NCBI GenBank assembly: GCA_949297665.1
Contig: CASFTO010000085.1
Coordinates: forward strand, 1-42,520
Source: an uncultured Alphaproteobacteria bacterium
Lineage (GTDB): Bacteria > Pseudomonadota > Alphaproteobacteria > RF32 > CAG-239
Length of the DNA stretch: 42,520 nucleotides
Reading direction: 5' to 3'
This document shows, in pieces, positions 1 to 7,953 of the stretch (within the stretch, counting starts at the first letter, position 1; each line of letters starts with the position of its first letter). The position numbers and the translations under genes are program-made. Under the pieces are notes generated by a model. It ran no database searches, was not told the DNA's origin, and saw nothing but the letters and a program-made list of their open reading frames with translations.

Positions 1-1599
1 TTCAAACCAACAGTCAAACACGTCGGAAACACGACGCATCATAGTTTTTCCGGATGGGTCATCAGGGTTAGGATACACCACATCATCAATATAAGGTTTG
101 TGAAGATTATCAACATCAAAACCTGTTTTTTCTTTAATTTCGGCAATAGATCCTAAAACATCGACACGTGGGAATTTAGGATTATCGGACTTCCAAACCG
201 GAATAGGTGTCCCCCAAAAACGGTTACGAGAAATAGACCAATCACGAGCACCTTCCAACCATTTACCGAAACGCCCGTCTTTAATATGAGAAGGAAGCCA
301 ATTGATTTGTTGGTTATTTTTAACCATATCATCACGGAAATCCGTAACTTTAACAAACCAAGAAGACATCGCCTTATAAATTAACGGTGTATCAGTTCTC
401 CAACAATACGGATAAGTGTGTGTATATTGTTCTTTTTTAACCAAAAGACCATTAGTTTTCAACCATTGCATAATTGGTTCGTTGGTTTCAAAAACTTGCT
501 TTCCTTCATAGTCGGGCACCTCAGCCGTAAATTTACCGGCTTCATCAACAGGACAAGCAACAGGGAAGTTTTCATCATAAGCACGGCAAACATCAAAGTC
601 GTCTTGTCCAAAGCCCGGAGCGATATGAACAACGCCGGTACCGTCTTCGGTAGAAACGAATTCACCGCTTAAGACTTTGAAAGCACCTTGATTTTTCAAA
701 TGAGAAAAATAAGGGAACATCGGGGAATAGTTCATACCAACCAAATCCGCACCTTTAATTTTTTTAACCAAAGTAGCATTTTCAAGTTGTTTTTTATAAC
801 TTCCCAATCTAGCCTCAGCTAAGATATAATCTTGTCCGTTTTCGTTCATAACGACATAATCAATATCTTTTCCGACTGCTAACATCAAGTTAGAAGGTAG
901 CGTCCAAGGCGTTGTTGTCCAAACCAAAATTTTCTGACCACTTTCCAAGGTAAACATAACCGTAATAGCATTGTCTGTCTTATCACGATAACCGAGGTTT
1001 ACTTCAAAGTTTGAAAGAGGTGTTTCCGCCGCCCAAGAATAAGGGAGAACGCGATAATCTTCATAAACCAACCCCTTGTCGTACAATTCTTTAAAGTTAT
1101 GAATAACACTTTCCATAAAAGGTAGGTTCATCGTTTTATAATCATGGTTGAAATCAACCCAACGACCGATACGTTTAAACATATCAACCCAAATATTGGA
1201 ATATTTCAAAACATCAGTGCGACAAAAATCATTAAATTTCTCAACACCATAGGCTTCAATCTGCTTACGACCTGAAACACCGAGTTGTTTTTCGGCAGAC
1301 ATTTCTGCCGGCAATCCATGACAATCCCATCCAAGACGACGTTCAACTTTTTTACCGCTCATTGTTTGGAAACGCGCAACAGCATCTTTAACATAAGAAA
1401 CCATCATATGCCCATAGTGAGGAGTACCGTTTGCAAACGGAGGTCCGTCATAAAAAACAAATTCAGCCGCACCGTCACGATTATGTACAGACTTTTCAAA
1501 AGTTTTATCCTCTTCCCAGAAGTTCAAAATATTTTTTTCCATTTCTGGAAAATTGATTTTAGCGTTCAATTCGGGGTAATATTTTTTCTTCTCAGTCAT
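1..1599 (-). CDS. ileS: Isoleucyl-tRNA synthetase, N-terminal part (runs off window)
   Basis: Charges tRNA-Ile with isoleucine in the cytosol. The frame is open from an ATG at 1599 to base 1 (533 codons), so the C-terminal part with the KMSKS loop and anticodon-binding domain lies outside the window. Seen in the translation: the class I signature PPFANGTPHYGH (residues about 53-64), WDCHGLPAE shortly after, the editing-domain stretch around VWTTTPWTLPSN, and DCWFE at the window edge. The GLPAE wording and N-terminal KYYPELNAKINFPEMEKNI-like text recall the eukaryote-like IleRS type of Rickettsia rather than the E. coli type (family knowledge from memory). A GAGGA lies about a dozen bases before the ATG, and a TTGATT-17-TAAAGT promoter lies upstream. 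It is divergent from the autotransporter gene. No internal stop or frameshift was seen. Confidence 0.95.
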   Translation of the reverse strand, partial: MTEKKKYYPELNAKINFPEMEKNILNFWEEDKTFEKSVHNRDGAAEFVFYDGPPFANGTPHYGHMMVSYVKDAVARFQTMSGKKVERRLGWDCHGLPAEMSAEKQLGVSGRKQIEAYGVEKFNDFCRTDVLKYSNIWVDMFKRIGRWVDFNHDYKTMNLPFMESVIHNFKELYDKGLVYEDYRVLPYSWAAETPLSNFEVNLGYRDKTDNAITVMFTLESGQKILVWTTTPWTLPSNLMLAVGKDIDYVVMNENGQDYILAEARLGSYKKQLENATLVKKIKGADLVGMNYSPMFPYFSHLKNQGAFKVLSGEFVSTEDGTGVVHIAPGFGQDDFDVCRAYDENFPVACPVDEAGKFTAEVPDYEGKQVFETNEPIMQWLKTNGLLVKKEQYTHTYPYCWRTDTPLIYKAMSSWFVKVTDFRDDMVKNNQQINWLPSHIKDGRFGKWLEGARDWSISRNRFWGTPIPVWKSDNPKFPRVDVLGSIAEIKEKTGFDVDNLHKPYIDDVVYPNPDDPSGKTMMRRVSDVFDCWFE

Positions 1600-1634
1600 T
1601 TCTAAAAAAATCCTCAAAAATACAAACTCCGCAT

Positions 1635-1663
1635 ACTTTACCCATAAAAACACACAAAATCAA
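1635..1663 (-). promoter_or_regulatory. Probable sigma70-type promoter for ileS
   Basis: On the minus strand a -35 like TTGATT (1658-1663) is separated by 17 bases from a -10 like TAAAGT (1635-1640). It sits about 35 bases upstream of the ileS start codon. Assigned by consensus match and position only. Confidence 0.5.
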
Positions 1664-1778
1664 GCCAAATTTAAAAAAGACAAAGAATCTTAACTGAATT
1701 TTTAAACATTTTCGGGTAAAATAGCCACAAAGAGAATATGTATAACCATGTATATCAGGCTATCATGTGAGTAAGTGT

Positions 1779-4700
1779 ATGAAAATAAATAAAAAGATAT
1801 ATACAGTATTAGTTCTGTTAATTTGTGGATTCTCGCTATGTGCGAAAGCGGCAGGAGGCACAATAAGTGTTGCTCGTGCATTTTATGAGCTTGCGGGAAG
1901 AAATAATACCCAAAAAATTGAAAATTTAATACAAAAAGGCTACTCTCTGGAGAGTGTAGATGAGAGAGGCTATAATGCAATCTGTCTTTCGGTTATTCGT
2001 CAAAATCATAAAGCATATAAAGTATTGTCTTCATATGGAGCAAGTGAGCATCCGCAATGTTTGAAAAAAATTCCGGATAGTGCGTATCGTCGTTTTTTTG
2101 GAATATCGCTCAAACAAACAGCCGTAAAGAGTTATGTGCCGGATTCTCCATATTTAATAGGGACCGCAGCCTTAGCGACGGGTGCGATAGCGGCAGCATA
2201 TATATTTAGAGGTGATACAGACGGCAGCGGTGGAAGCGGTGGCGGTAGTGGCGGTGGCACCGATCCCGATGATCCGGACACGCCGGGAATAGATTGCCCG
2301 CCAAACAGTCATGAATATGATGGAATATGCATATGTGACAGCGGATATGGAAATTACGGCGATTCGTCACAATGCTATGCAACAGTAGGAAATTGCAGTG
2401 TACAAACTAAAGATAAATGTGAAAAATGTAAAGAAGGATATTTTCTAGAAAACAATATCTGCTACCGTCAAATAGATCATTGTATCAAGCAAACGGGGAG
2501 CAAATGTGAACAATGTGAAAGTGGTTACGGCATTCATGGCAGTGACGGCAGTAGGTGCTATCCTGATATACCGAATTGTAAGACGCAATATATGGATATA
2601 TGTCAAGAATGTAACGCCGGCTATGGAACATATGGAGATGAAAGCCAATGTTATGAAACAATAGAGCATTGCGTAAACCAAGTACAGAATATATGTAAGC
2701 AATGTATGCCGGGCTACGATACATTTGGCGATCCATACAAATGTTACGATGAAAATCCTTGTAGAGATTATCCGAACTCGGTTCCTATAGATAGAGGAGC
2801 GAGTTGTGTTTGTGATGCGAGCCGAGGCTATACGGGAGATCCTTATAATGGAGGATGTTCGCAAACAGCCGATGACGGAGAATATCAAGAAGGGGATGAA
2901 GATATTGAAGAGTGGAATAATTACAATGAATTATATTGTAATTCCCACGGAAAATATGATGTAAACAGTAAGTTATGCCTATGTTATACAGGTTATACGG
3001 GAGATGACTGCTCAAGTTGTAGCACAAGTTATTTGGAATTTAGCGGTTTATGTTTCCGTGATTTACGTTGTGAAGAAAAAGGTAATCATCTGGTTCAACA
3101 AAATGATAGGTGTGTTTGCGACATAGAAAACGGGTATATTGAATATTACGAAAATGAGAAGATGACCTGTATTAAGCAAATTTCTTGTCCTTTGCATTAC
3201 GAACAGCAAGGCGATCATTGCGAATGTAAGGATGGGTTTGATGAAAACTGCGATCAATGTCTGCCAGGGTATACATATTATACTGATTCTGACACTTGTG
3301 GTTTAACCGAATATATTTGTACGGAAGAGTGGACGGGACCAGAATGTGATATATGTCCGGCACAATATAAAATAACGGTTGATTCAGACGGACGTCATTG
3401 TGGAAAAGAATGTGCGGACAATCGAGCTCCGATTGATGTTAATCCTAAATGTGAAAGTTGTGCGGATGGATATGAATTCAGTCAAATAGACAATACTTGT
3501 ATAACAACGGAATGTACGACTGGTGTAGAAGGATATATAAAAGATCCCGAAACCGGAGTTTGCCGCTGCGATACTGATAATAATTGGCGCATGAGTGCGG
3601 CAGGAGTTTGTGTAAAAGTTGAAGAGAGCTTAATCGGAGCCTATAATTCGAATATAAATAATAGCACCATAACCGTAGACAATGATGGAATATTGCGTGA
3701 TGTATACGGGATGAAACCGATACAAAGCGAAGATGAGGAAGGAAACATAACATATTTTGATAGTGTCTATAATGCTTTGGCATCAGCAGGAACAGAGAAA
3801 GGTACAATAGATATAACAAATAAAAATACAGGTGGAAATTTTGTATATGGAATATATTCTCAATCAAACATATATAACGGAGCAGTGATAAATCGCGGAA
3901 ATTGCGAAGGTGGATGTAATAATATAGCGCAAGGAAACATAACGATAACCGATGACAAAACATCATCAACGATATATGGTTTATATAATAGTTATGAATA
4001 TGATATATACAATAGTTTTTCATATGGCACAGGTTCAAATGTAGATGGAAGCCACAATAACGCCGAAGGAAATATTGACATAACAAAATCTGAAGAAAGT
4101 TCCGGAATAATAGTGGGAATGCAAGGCGGAAAGAACTTGTATAACAGTTATGCGTATACAAATGATGGCATAAATGCAAATGTGCACACGGTTGGAAATA
4201 TAAATTTGACGCATGAAGGAAGCGGAAACGTAATAGGAATAAAGGGAACAAATAGTAAAGGAAAGATATATAATTCCTATGCATATTTAGATTCGGTAGT
4301 ATCGGATGCAGTTGCGGAAGGAAATATAACGGTAAGTGGCAATAGCTATGTATATGGTATTTATGGCAATGGAAGCATAAGTAACAGTGAAACCCAATTT
4401 GAAAAAAATTACAACATAGTACAAAACTTTAGCTCAGAAGGAAATATAACAGTAACTGTAAATAACGAAATGGGTGCGGCATACGGGATTTATTCTGAAG
4501 GTTCATCGGATACTAAAACAAGTATATATAATGCCAAAGGATATAACAGTACCGGAAACATAAAAGTAATAAATACGGCAGGAGGAACGGCTTTCGGTAT
4601 ATATTCGGCGCGTCAAACATACACCGGACAAAATGAAGATGGCGAGAGTGAGATATTATACAATAATACATACAATGCGTTCCGTTCATCGGCAATTTAC

Positions 4701-7250
4701 GGCGATGGCATAGCAGAAGGCAATATAGATTTATACATAGAAGGCTATAGTTCACTCACGCAACAAATAGTAGGAATATATGCGGAAGGAAATGTATATA
4801 ATTCATATGCAAATTCCGGCTCTGATATAGGATTAACAACAATTGGTAACATAATCATCAATGACAGTAGCAGTTCGGGAAGTGTACATATCCGAGGGAT
4901 ACAGAGTAACGGTGCGACAATTGCAAATGCGTACGGTACGGGGTCAAATAAAAATACGCAAACAGAAGTAAACGGCAATATAACAATAAATATCAACGAT
5001 ACCAAAAATGGTCTTTCGACGGTAGCAGGAATTTACAGTGCGTCAATAAATCCACAAGGGAGTAAGATATATAATGCTGCGCTAATCAACGATAAAAGTT
5101 CGGTGAAAGGGACAATAAATATATCATCGACAATGGGCAGAGCTCCCAATAGGATGTACGGCATATATGCAACCAGTTACAGTATGGATGAAAGTCCGGA
5201 TGACGCGCAACCCAAGACGGTATATAATGCTTATTATGAAAACAGTAGTGATATCACGGAAGGTTTTGTAAACGGTATAATTAATGTAACAACCAAAAAT
5301 GCTTCAGCAATGTCTGATGCAGAATACTATGGTATTTATATTCAAGACGGAAGTGCGTATAACGCATATAGTTCAAATCCAAATGCATCGGTTGTCGGGA
5401 CCATAAATGTAGATGTTTACGGTGGCGTCAACACGGGAATGGCAGTAGGAATGTACGGCAGCAATGCAACATTAAACAATTCAGGAACAGGCTCTTCAAT
5501 TCATGTTAAATCCGCAGGAAAAGCAACGGCATACGGGATGAAAGGTGATTTAGCGTATATTACGAATAATGCCGAGATAACTGTAGAAACCACAAAAGGC
5601 GCAGATGCATATGGTATATATTTAAATAAAGGAGCTGCAATCAATGATAGCGACGGAGTGATTAATGTCAACGGGGATGGTAGCAATTATGGTATATACG
5701 CAATTTCGGACGGAACGGAATCTGGTAAAGCTATTGTAATAAATAATGGTGTCATTAATGTTAGTGGCAATGGGAACAACACCGGGATTTATGCGGCCGG
5801 AGCAACAGCGACGGTAAGCAATAATGGCACCATAAGAATTAATGGAGAAGAGTGCAGTGGCGGAAACTGCAACAATGGAACATCAATAAGGCTGGAAAAT
5901 GGTGCAACATTTGAAAATAGCGGAACAACAAGCAGCATAGGGAGCATGAACTTCAACGATTGGGGTGGTAATGTTGTTTTAAGCCAAGGAGGAAAGTTTG
6001 AAGCAGAAGAGAGTATAAGCGGAGATTTAAAAGTATCGTCGAATGTTGTTACAAATACCTTTGATAAGACCTCAATGATAGAGGATGCCCTATCAGCGGA
6101 AGATGTGAGCGGTGTAAATCTAAGTTCAAACTCATATTTATACAATACGGACATGGTTCAAAACGAAGAAGGTAAATACGACGTAGTGATGGAAATGAAA
6201 GATTTCAGTGAAGTGACGGACGCAGACAAGTCATCGTATTTGAAGTTAAATTATGAATATGAACAAAACAGTGATTTATACAATGCCCTAAAGACAGCAA
6301 AAACAAAAGAAGAATATGCTCAAAGAGAAGCAGACATATTGGGAACATCAATGATACCAAACATTGCACAAGAAAATTTAAAAGTACAGAGAAGTTTGGA
6401 TACGACAATGATGTCAGAGCTCTTCAAAGAAGGAGGCGACATAAGAAAGATGGTTGGAGGCGATGGTATGTACATCGGACGCGACGACCATGGAACATTA
6501 AGTGGATATGACATCACCTCGCAAAGTATGTACGCACTATATGATAAAAAGCTAAACAACAATTATCGTTTAGGCTTAGGTATGAGTTTTACGCATACAA
6601 ACACGGACTATAACAATGATTCGAGTCGCAAAAGTTTTATGGTTCAAGGCTATGTTCCTATGACGTATAATAAGAATGGTTTTACGGTAGTATCAATGGC
6701 GCGTTTAGGATTCGCAGATGGAGATTATAACAGAAGAAGTTACCAACACACCTTTGAAGCAGACACAACAGAAATAACCTATGGCTGGTTAAATGAATTG
6801 CGCTACAAGATGAATTTAGGCAAAGTCAACTTAACACCGTTTATTGGGTTAAATGCGATAGGATGGTATCAGGATTCGATTGATGAAGGAGACGAGAGTT
6901 TAGCACTACAAATAGCCTCATCACACATATTCTCCCTAGAAAGCGCGTTAGGTTTATATCTGGATAAAGATATAGAGTTTGCGCCAGAACATAAATTAAA
7001 TATTAGATTGGGAGCAGGATATTATCATGAATTTGCGGATCCGTATCGAGGTTTAGATGCGCACATCAATGATACTCTGGGCTCATATAAGCTGCGCGAT
7101 ATTGAGCACATAGCATCAAGAGACAGAGGCATAATATCGGCTCGAGTAAATTATGACTACAAAGATATCTCAATTTACGGAGAGTTATTACAATATCTTG
7201 AAAAAGAATATCCGATAAAAGTGGATGTTGGTTTGAAATATAAGTTTTAA
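1779..7250 (+). CDS. Giant chimeric autotransporter (ankyrin-like, Cys-rich, repeat passenger, beta-barrel)
   Basis: Predicted surface or secreted protein of about 1,823 residues. In order (numbered from the alternative GTG start at 1767): signal peptide 5-29 (basic KINKK, hydrophobic core, AKA); ankyrin-like block about 38-95 (LIQKGYSLESVDERGYNA, then SYGA); a hydrophobic stretch 128-147 rich in Ala/Gly; a Gly/Ser then Asp/Pro linker 149-175; a Cys-rich region about 177-618 with EGF-like CxxGY modules and four tandem C-x7-C-x2-C units; a low-complexity passenger about 625-1450 with repeated GNI...YGIY...YNAY blocks, consistent with a beta-helix; and a C-terminal autotransporter barrel about 1545-1827 ending in the terminal Phe of VGLKYKF. 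The ATG at 1779 puts the basic signal-peptide N-region first; the GTG at 1767 is possible, and neither has a strong Shine-Dalgarno. It stands alone between divergent ileS and the nusA operon. Substrate or adhesion target cannot be told. Confidence 0.9.
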   Translation: MKINKKIYTVLVLLICGFSLCAKAAGGTISVARAFYELAGRNNTQKIENLIQKGYSLESVDERGYNAICLSVIRQNHKAYKVLSSYGASEHPQCLKKIPDSAYRRFFGISLKQTAVKSYVPDSPYLIGTAALATGAIAAAYIFRGDTDGSGGSGGGSGGGTDPDDPDTPGIDCPPNSHEYDGICICDSGYGNYGDSSQCYATVGNCSVQTKDKCEKCKEGYFLENNICYRQIDHCIKQTGSKCEQCESGYGIHGSDGSRCYPDIPNCKTQYMDICQECNAGYGTYGDESQCYETIEHCVNQVQNICKQCMPGYDTFGDPYKCYDENPCRDYPNSVPIDRGASCVCDASRGYTGDPYNGGCSQTADDGEYQEGDEDIEEWNNYNELYCNSHGKYDVNSKLCLCYTGYTGDDCSSCSTSYLEFSGLCFRDLRCEEKGNHLVQQNDRCVCDIENGYIEYYENEKMTCIKQISCPLHYEQQGDHCECKDGFDENCDQCLPGYTYYTDSDTCGLTEYICTEEWTGPECDICPAQYKITVDSDGRHCGKECADNRAPIDVNPKCESCADGYEFSQIDNTCITTECTTGVEGYIKDPETGVCRCDTDNNWRMSAAGVCVKVEESLIGAYNSNINNSTITVDNDGILRDVYGMKPIQSEDEEGNITYFDSVYNALASAGTEKGTIDITNKNTGGNFVYGIYSQSNIYNGAVINRGNCEGGCNNIAQGNITITDDKTSSTIYGLYNSYEYDIYNSFSYGTGSNVDGSHNNAEGNIDITKSEESSGIIVGMQGGKNLYNSYAYTNDGINANVHTVGNINLTHEGSGNVIGIKGTNSKGKIYNSYAYLDSVVSDAVAEGNITVSGNSYVYGIYGNGSISNSETQFEKNYNIVQNFSSEGNITVTVNNEMGAAYGIYSEGSSDTKTSIYNAKGYNSTGNIKVINTAGGTAFGIYSARQTYTGQNEDGESEILYNNTYNAFRSSAIYGDGIAEGNIDLYIEGYSSLTQQIVGIYAEGNVYNSYANSGSDIGLTTIGNIIINDSSSSGSVHIRGIQSNGATIANAYGTGSNKNTQTEVNGNITININDTKNGLSTVAGIYSASINPQGSKIYNAALINDKSSVKGTINISSTMGRAPNRMYGIYATSYSMDESPDDAQPKTVYNAYYENSSDITEGFVNGIINVTTKNASAMSDAEYYGIYIQDGSAYNAYSSNPNASVVGTINVDVYGGVNTGMAVGMYGSNATLNNSGTGSSIHVKSAGKATAYGMKGDLAYITNNAEITVETTKGADAYGIYLNKGAAINDSDGVINVNGDGSNYGIYAISDGTESGKAIVINNGVINVSGNGNNTGIYAAGATATVSNNGTIRINGEECSGGNCNNGTSIRLENGATFENSGTTSSIGSMNFNDWGGNVVLSQGGKFEAEESISGDLKVSSNVVTNTFDKTSMIEDALSAEDVSGVNLSSNSYLYNTDMVQNEEGKYDVVMEMKDFSEVTDADKSSYLKLNYEYEQNSDLYNALKTAKTKEEYAQREADILGTSMIPNIAQENLKVQRSLDTTMMSELFKEGGDIRKMVGGDGMYIGRDDHGTLSGYDITSQSMYALYDKKLNNNYRLGLGMSFTHTNTDYNNDSSRKSFMVQGYVPMTYNKNGFTVVSMARLGFADGDYNRRSYQHTFEADTTEITYGWLNELRYKMNLGKVNLTPFIGLNAIGWYQDSIDEGDESLALQIASSHIFSLESALGLYLDKDIEFAPEHKLNIRLGAGYYHEFADPYRGLDAHINDTLGSYKLRDIEHIASRDRGIISARVNYDYKDISIYGELLQYLEKEYPIKVDVGLKYKF
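2394..2750 (+). repeat. Four tandem Cys-rich modules in the autotransporter
   Basis: Protein-level repeat. Four consecutive units of roughly 30-35 residues share C-x7-C-x2-C-x(10-13)-C-Y with a GY pair after the third Cys. Unit starts read CSVQTKDKC, CIKQTGSKC, CKTQYMDIC and CVNQVQNIC. DNA identity between units is low, so this is an old protein repeat and not a recent DNA duplication. Looser EGF-like Cys modules follow to about 3620. Confidence 0.75.
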
Positions 7251-7310
7251 AATAAAACAAAGAGATAACAAAGGGTTAGATAAAAAGTCATGATAAGAGC
7301 TAAAAAAAAC

Positions 7311-7338
7311 TTTATTTTAAATTTTTTTGTGGTATACA
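7311..7338 (+). promoter_or_regulatory. Possible promoter of the rimP-nusA-infB operon
   Basis: A -10 like TATACA (7333-7338) lies 16 bases after a poor -35 like TTTATT (7311-7316). It would start transcription just before the GC-rich hairpin at 7366-7388. The -35 match is weak, so this is tentative. Confidence 0.3.
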
Positions 7339-7365
7339 AAACGCATAATCTTTCATAGAACTTGA

Positions 7366-7388
7366 AAGTGGGGTCCAAAGCCCCGCTT
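7366..7388 (+). terminator. Terminator-like hairpin in front of rimP
   Basis: AAGTGGGG (7366-7373) pairs with CCCCGCTT (7381-7388), one T-G wobble, loop of seven, followed directly by a T-run. It could end the autotransporter transcript. Because it lies only 28 bases before the rimP start codon and downstream of a possible promoter, it could also be a leader attenuator of the nusA operon. Confidence 0.75.
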
Positions 7389-7416
7389 TTTTGTTAGTAA
7401 GAGCAAGGAGAAACAG

Positions 7417-7920
7417 ATGCAAAAGCATTATTTGTCAGATATGATAGAGCCGATAGTTGAGAATTTAGGTTATGATGTTGTAAGAATAACGACGATTGGC
7501 GAAACAAATCCGACATTACAAATTATGATTGAACATAAAAATTACGAAGAAGAATTGACAGTAGATGATTGTGCGAAGGTAAGTCGGGCAATATCAGCGA
7601 TGTTAGATGAACAAGATCCGATAGAGAACAGATACACATTAGAAGTAAGTTCTCCCGGATTAGACAGACCTTTGACTAAGTTGGAACACTTTAAGCGTTA
7701 TCAGGGCGAAACCATAAAAGCCGAAACAAATGAATTGATAGAAAAAAGGAAACGTTTCAAAGGGATAATCAAAGAAGTGACAAAAGAAGATGAAATTATC
7801 ATAGCAGAAGGAGAAAGTACCTATAAAGTACCATTCTCTCAAATAACAAAAGCCAAAATTGTATTAACCGATGAATTGTGGGAAAGATATTTAAAATCAC
7901 ACAAATCATCAGAAGCCTAA
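7417..7920 (+). CDS. rimP: Ribosome maturation factor RimP
   Basis: Cytosolic assembly factor for the 30S subunit. The 167-residue product has the usual two-part RimP build: an N-terminal alpha/beta domain with the family signature YTLEVSSPGLDRPL (about residues 73-86) and a C-terminal SH3-like barrel (about 92-160). Length is normal. An AAGGAG lies 8-10 bases before the ATG. It is the first gene of the conserved rimP-nusA-ylxR-infB-rbfA operon, with 33 bases before nusA. Nothing unusual in the protein; the hairpin upstream suggests control by termination in the leader. Confidence 0.96.
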   Translation: MQKHYLSDMIEPIVENLGYDVVRITTIGETNPTLQIMIEHKNYEEELTVDDCAKVSRAISAMLDEQDPIENRYTLEVSSPGLDRPLTKLEHFKRYQGETIKAETNELIEKRKRFKGIIKEVTKEDEIIIAEGESTYKVPFSQITKAKIVLTDELWERYLKSHKSSEA

Positions 7921-7953
7921 TTTTAATAGATAAACGCAACAAAAGAGGACACA

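Noticed and set aside
2394..2750. CRISPR-like or DNA tandem repeat
   Set aside because: Units are similar only at the protein level (Cys spacing); DNA sequence and lengths differ, so it is a coding repeat.
3478..4284. 268-codon open frame on the minus strand inside the autotransporter
   Set aside because: Its Tyr/His/Leu-rich product is the mirror of the Asn/Tyr/Gly passenger repeats; no ribosome site, no family, and the plus-strand frame is certain.
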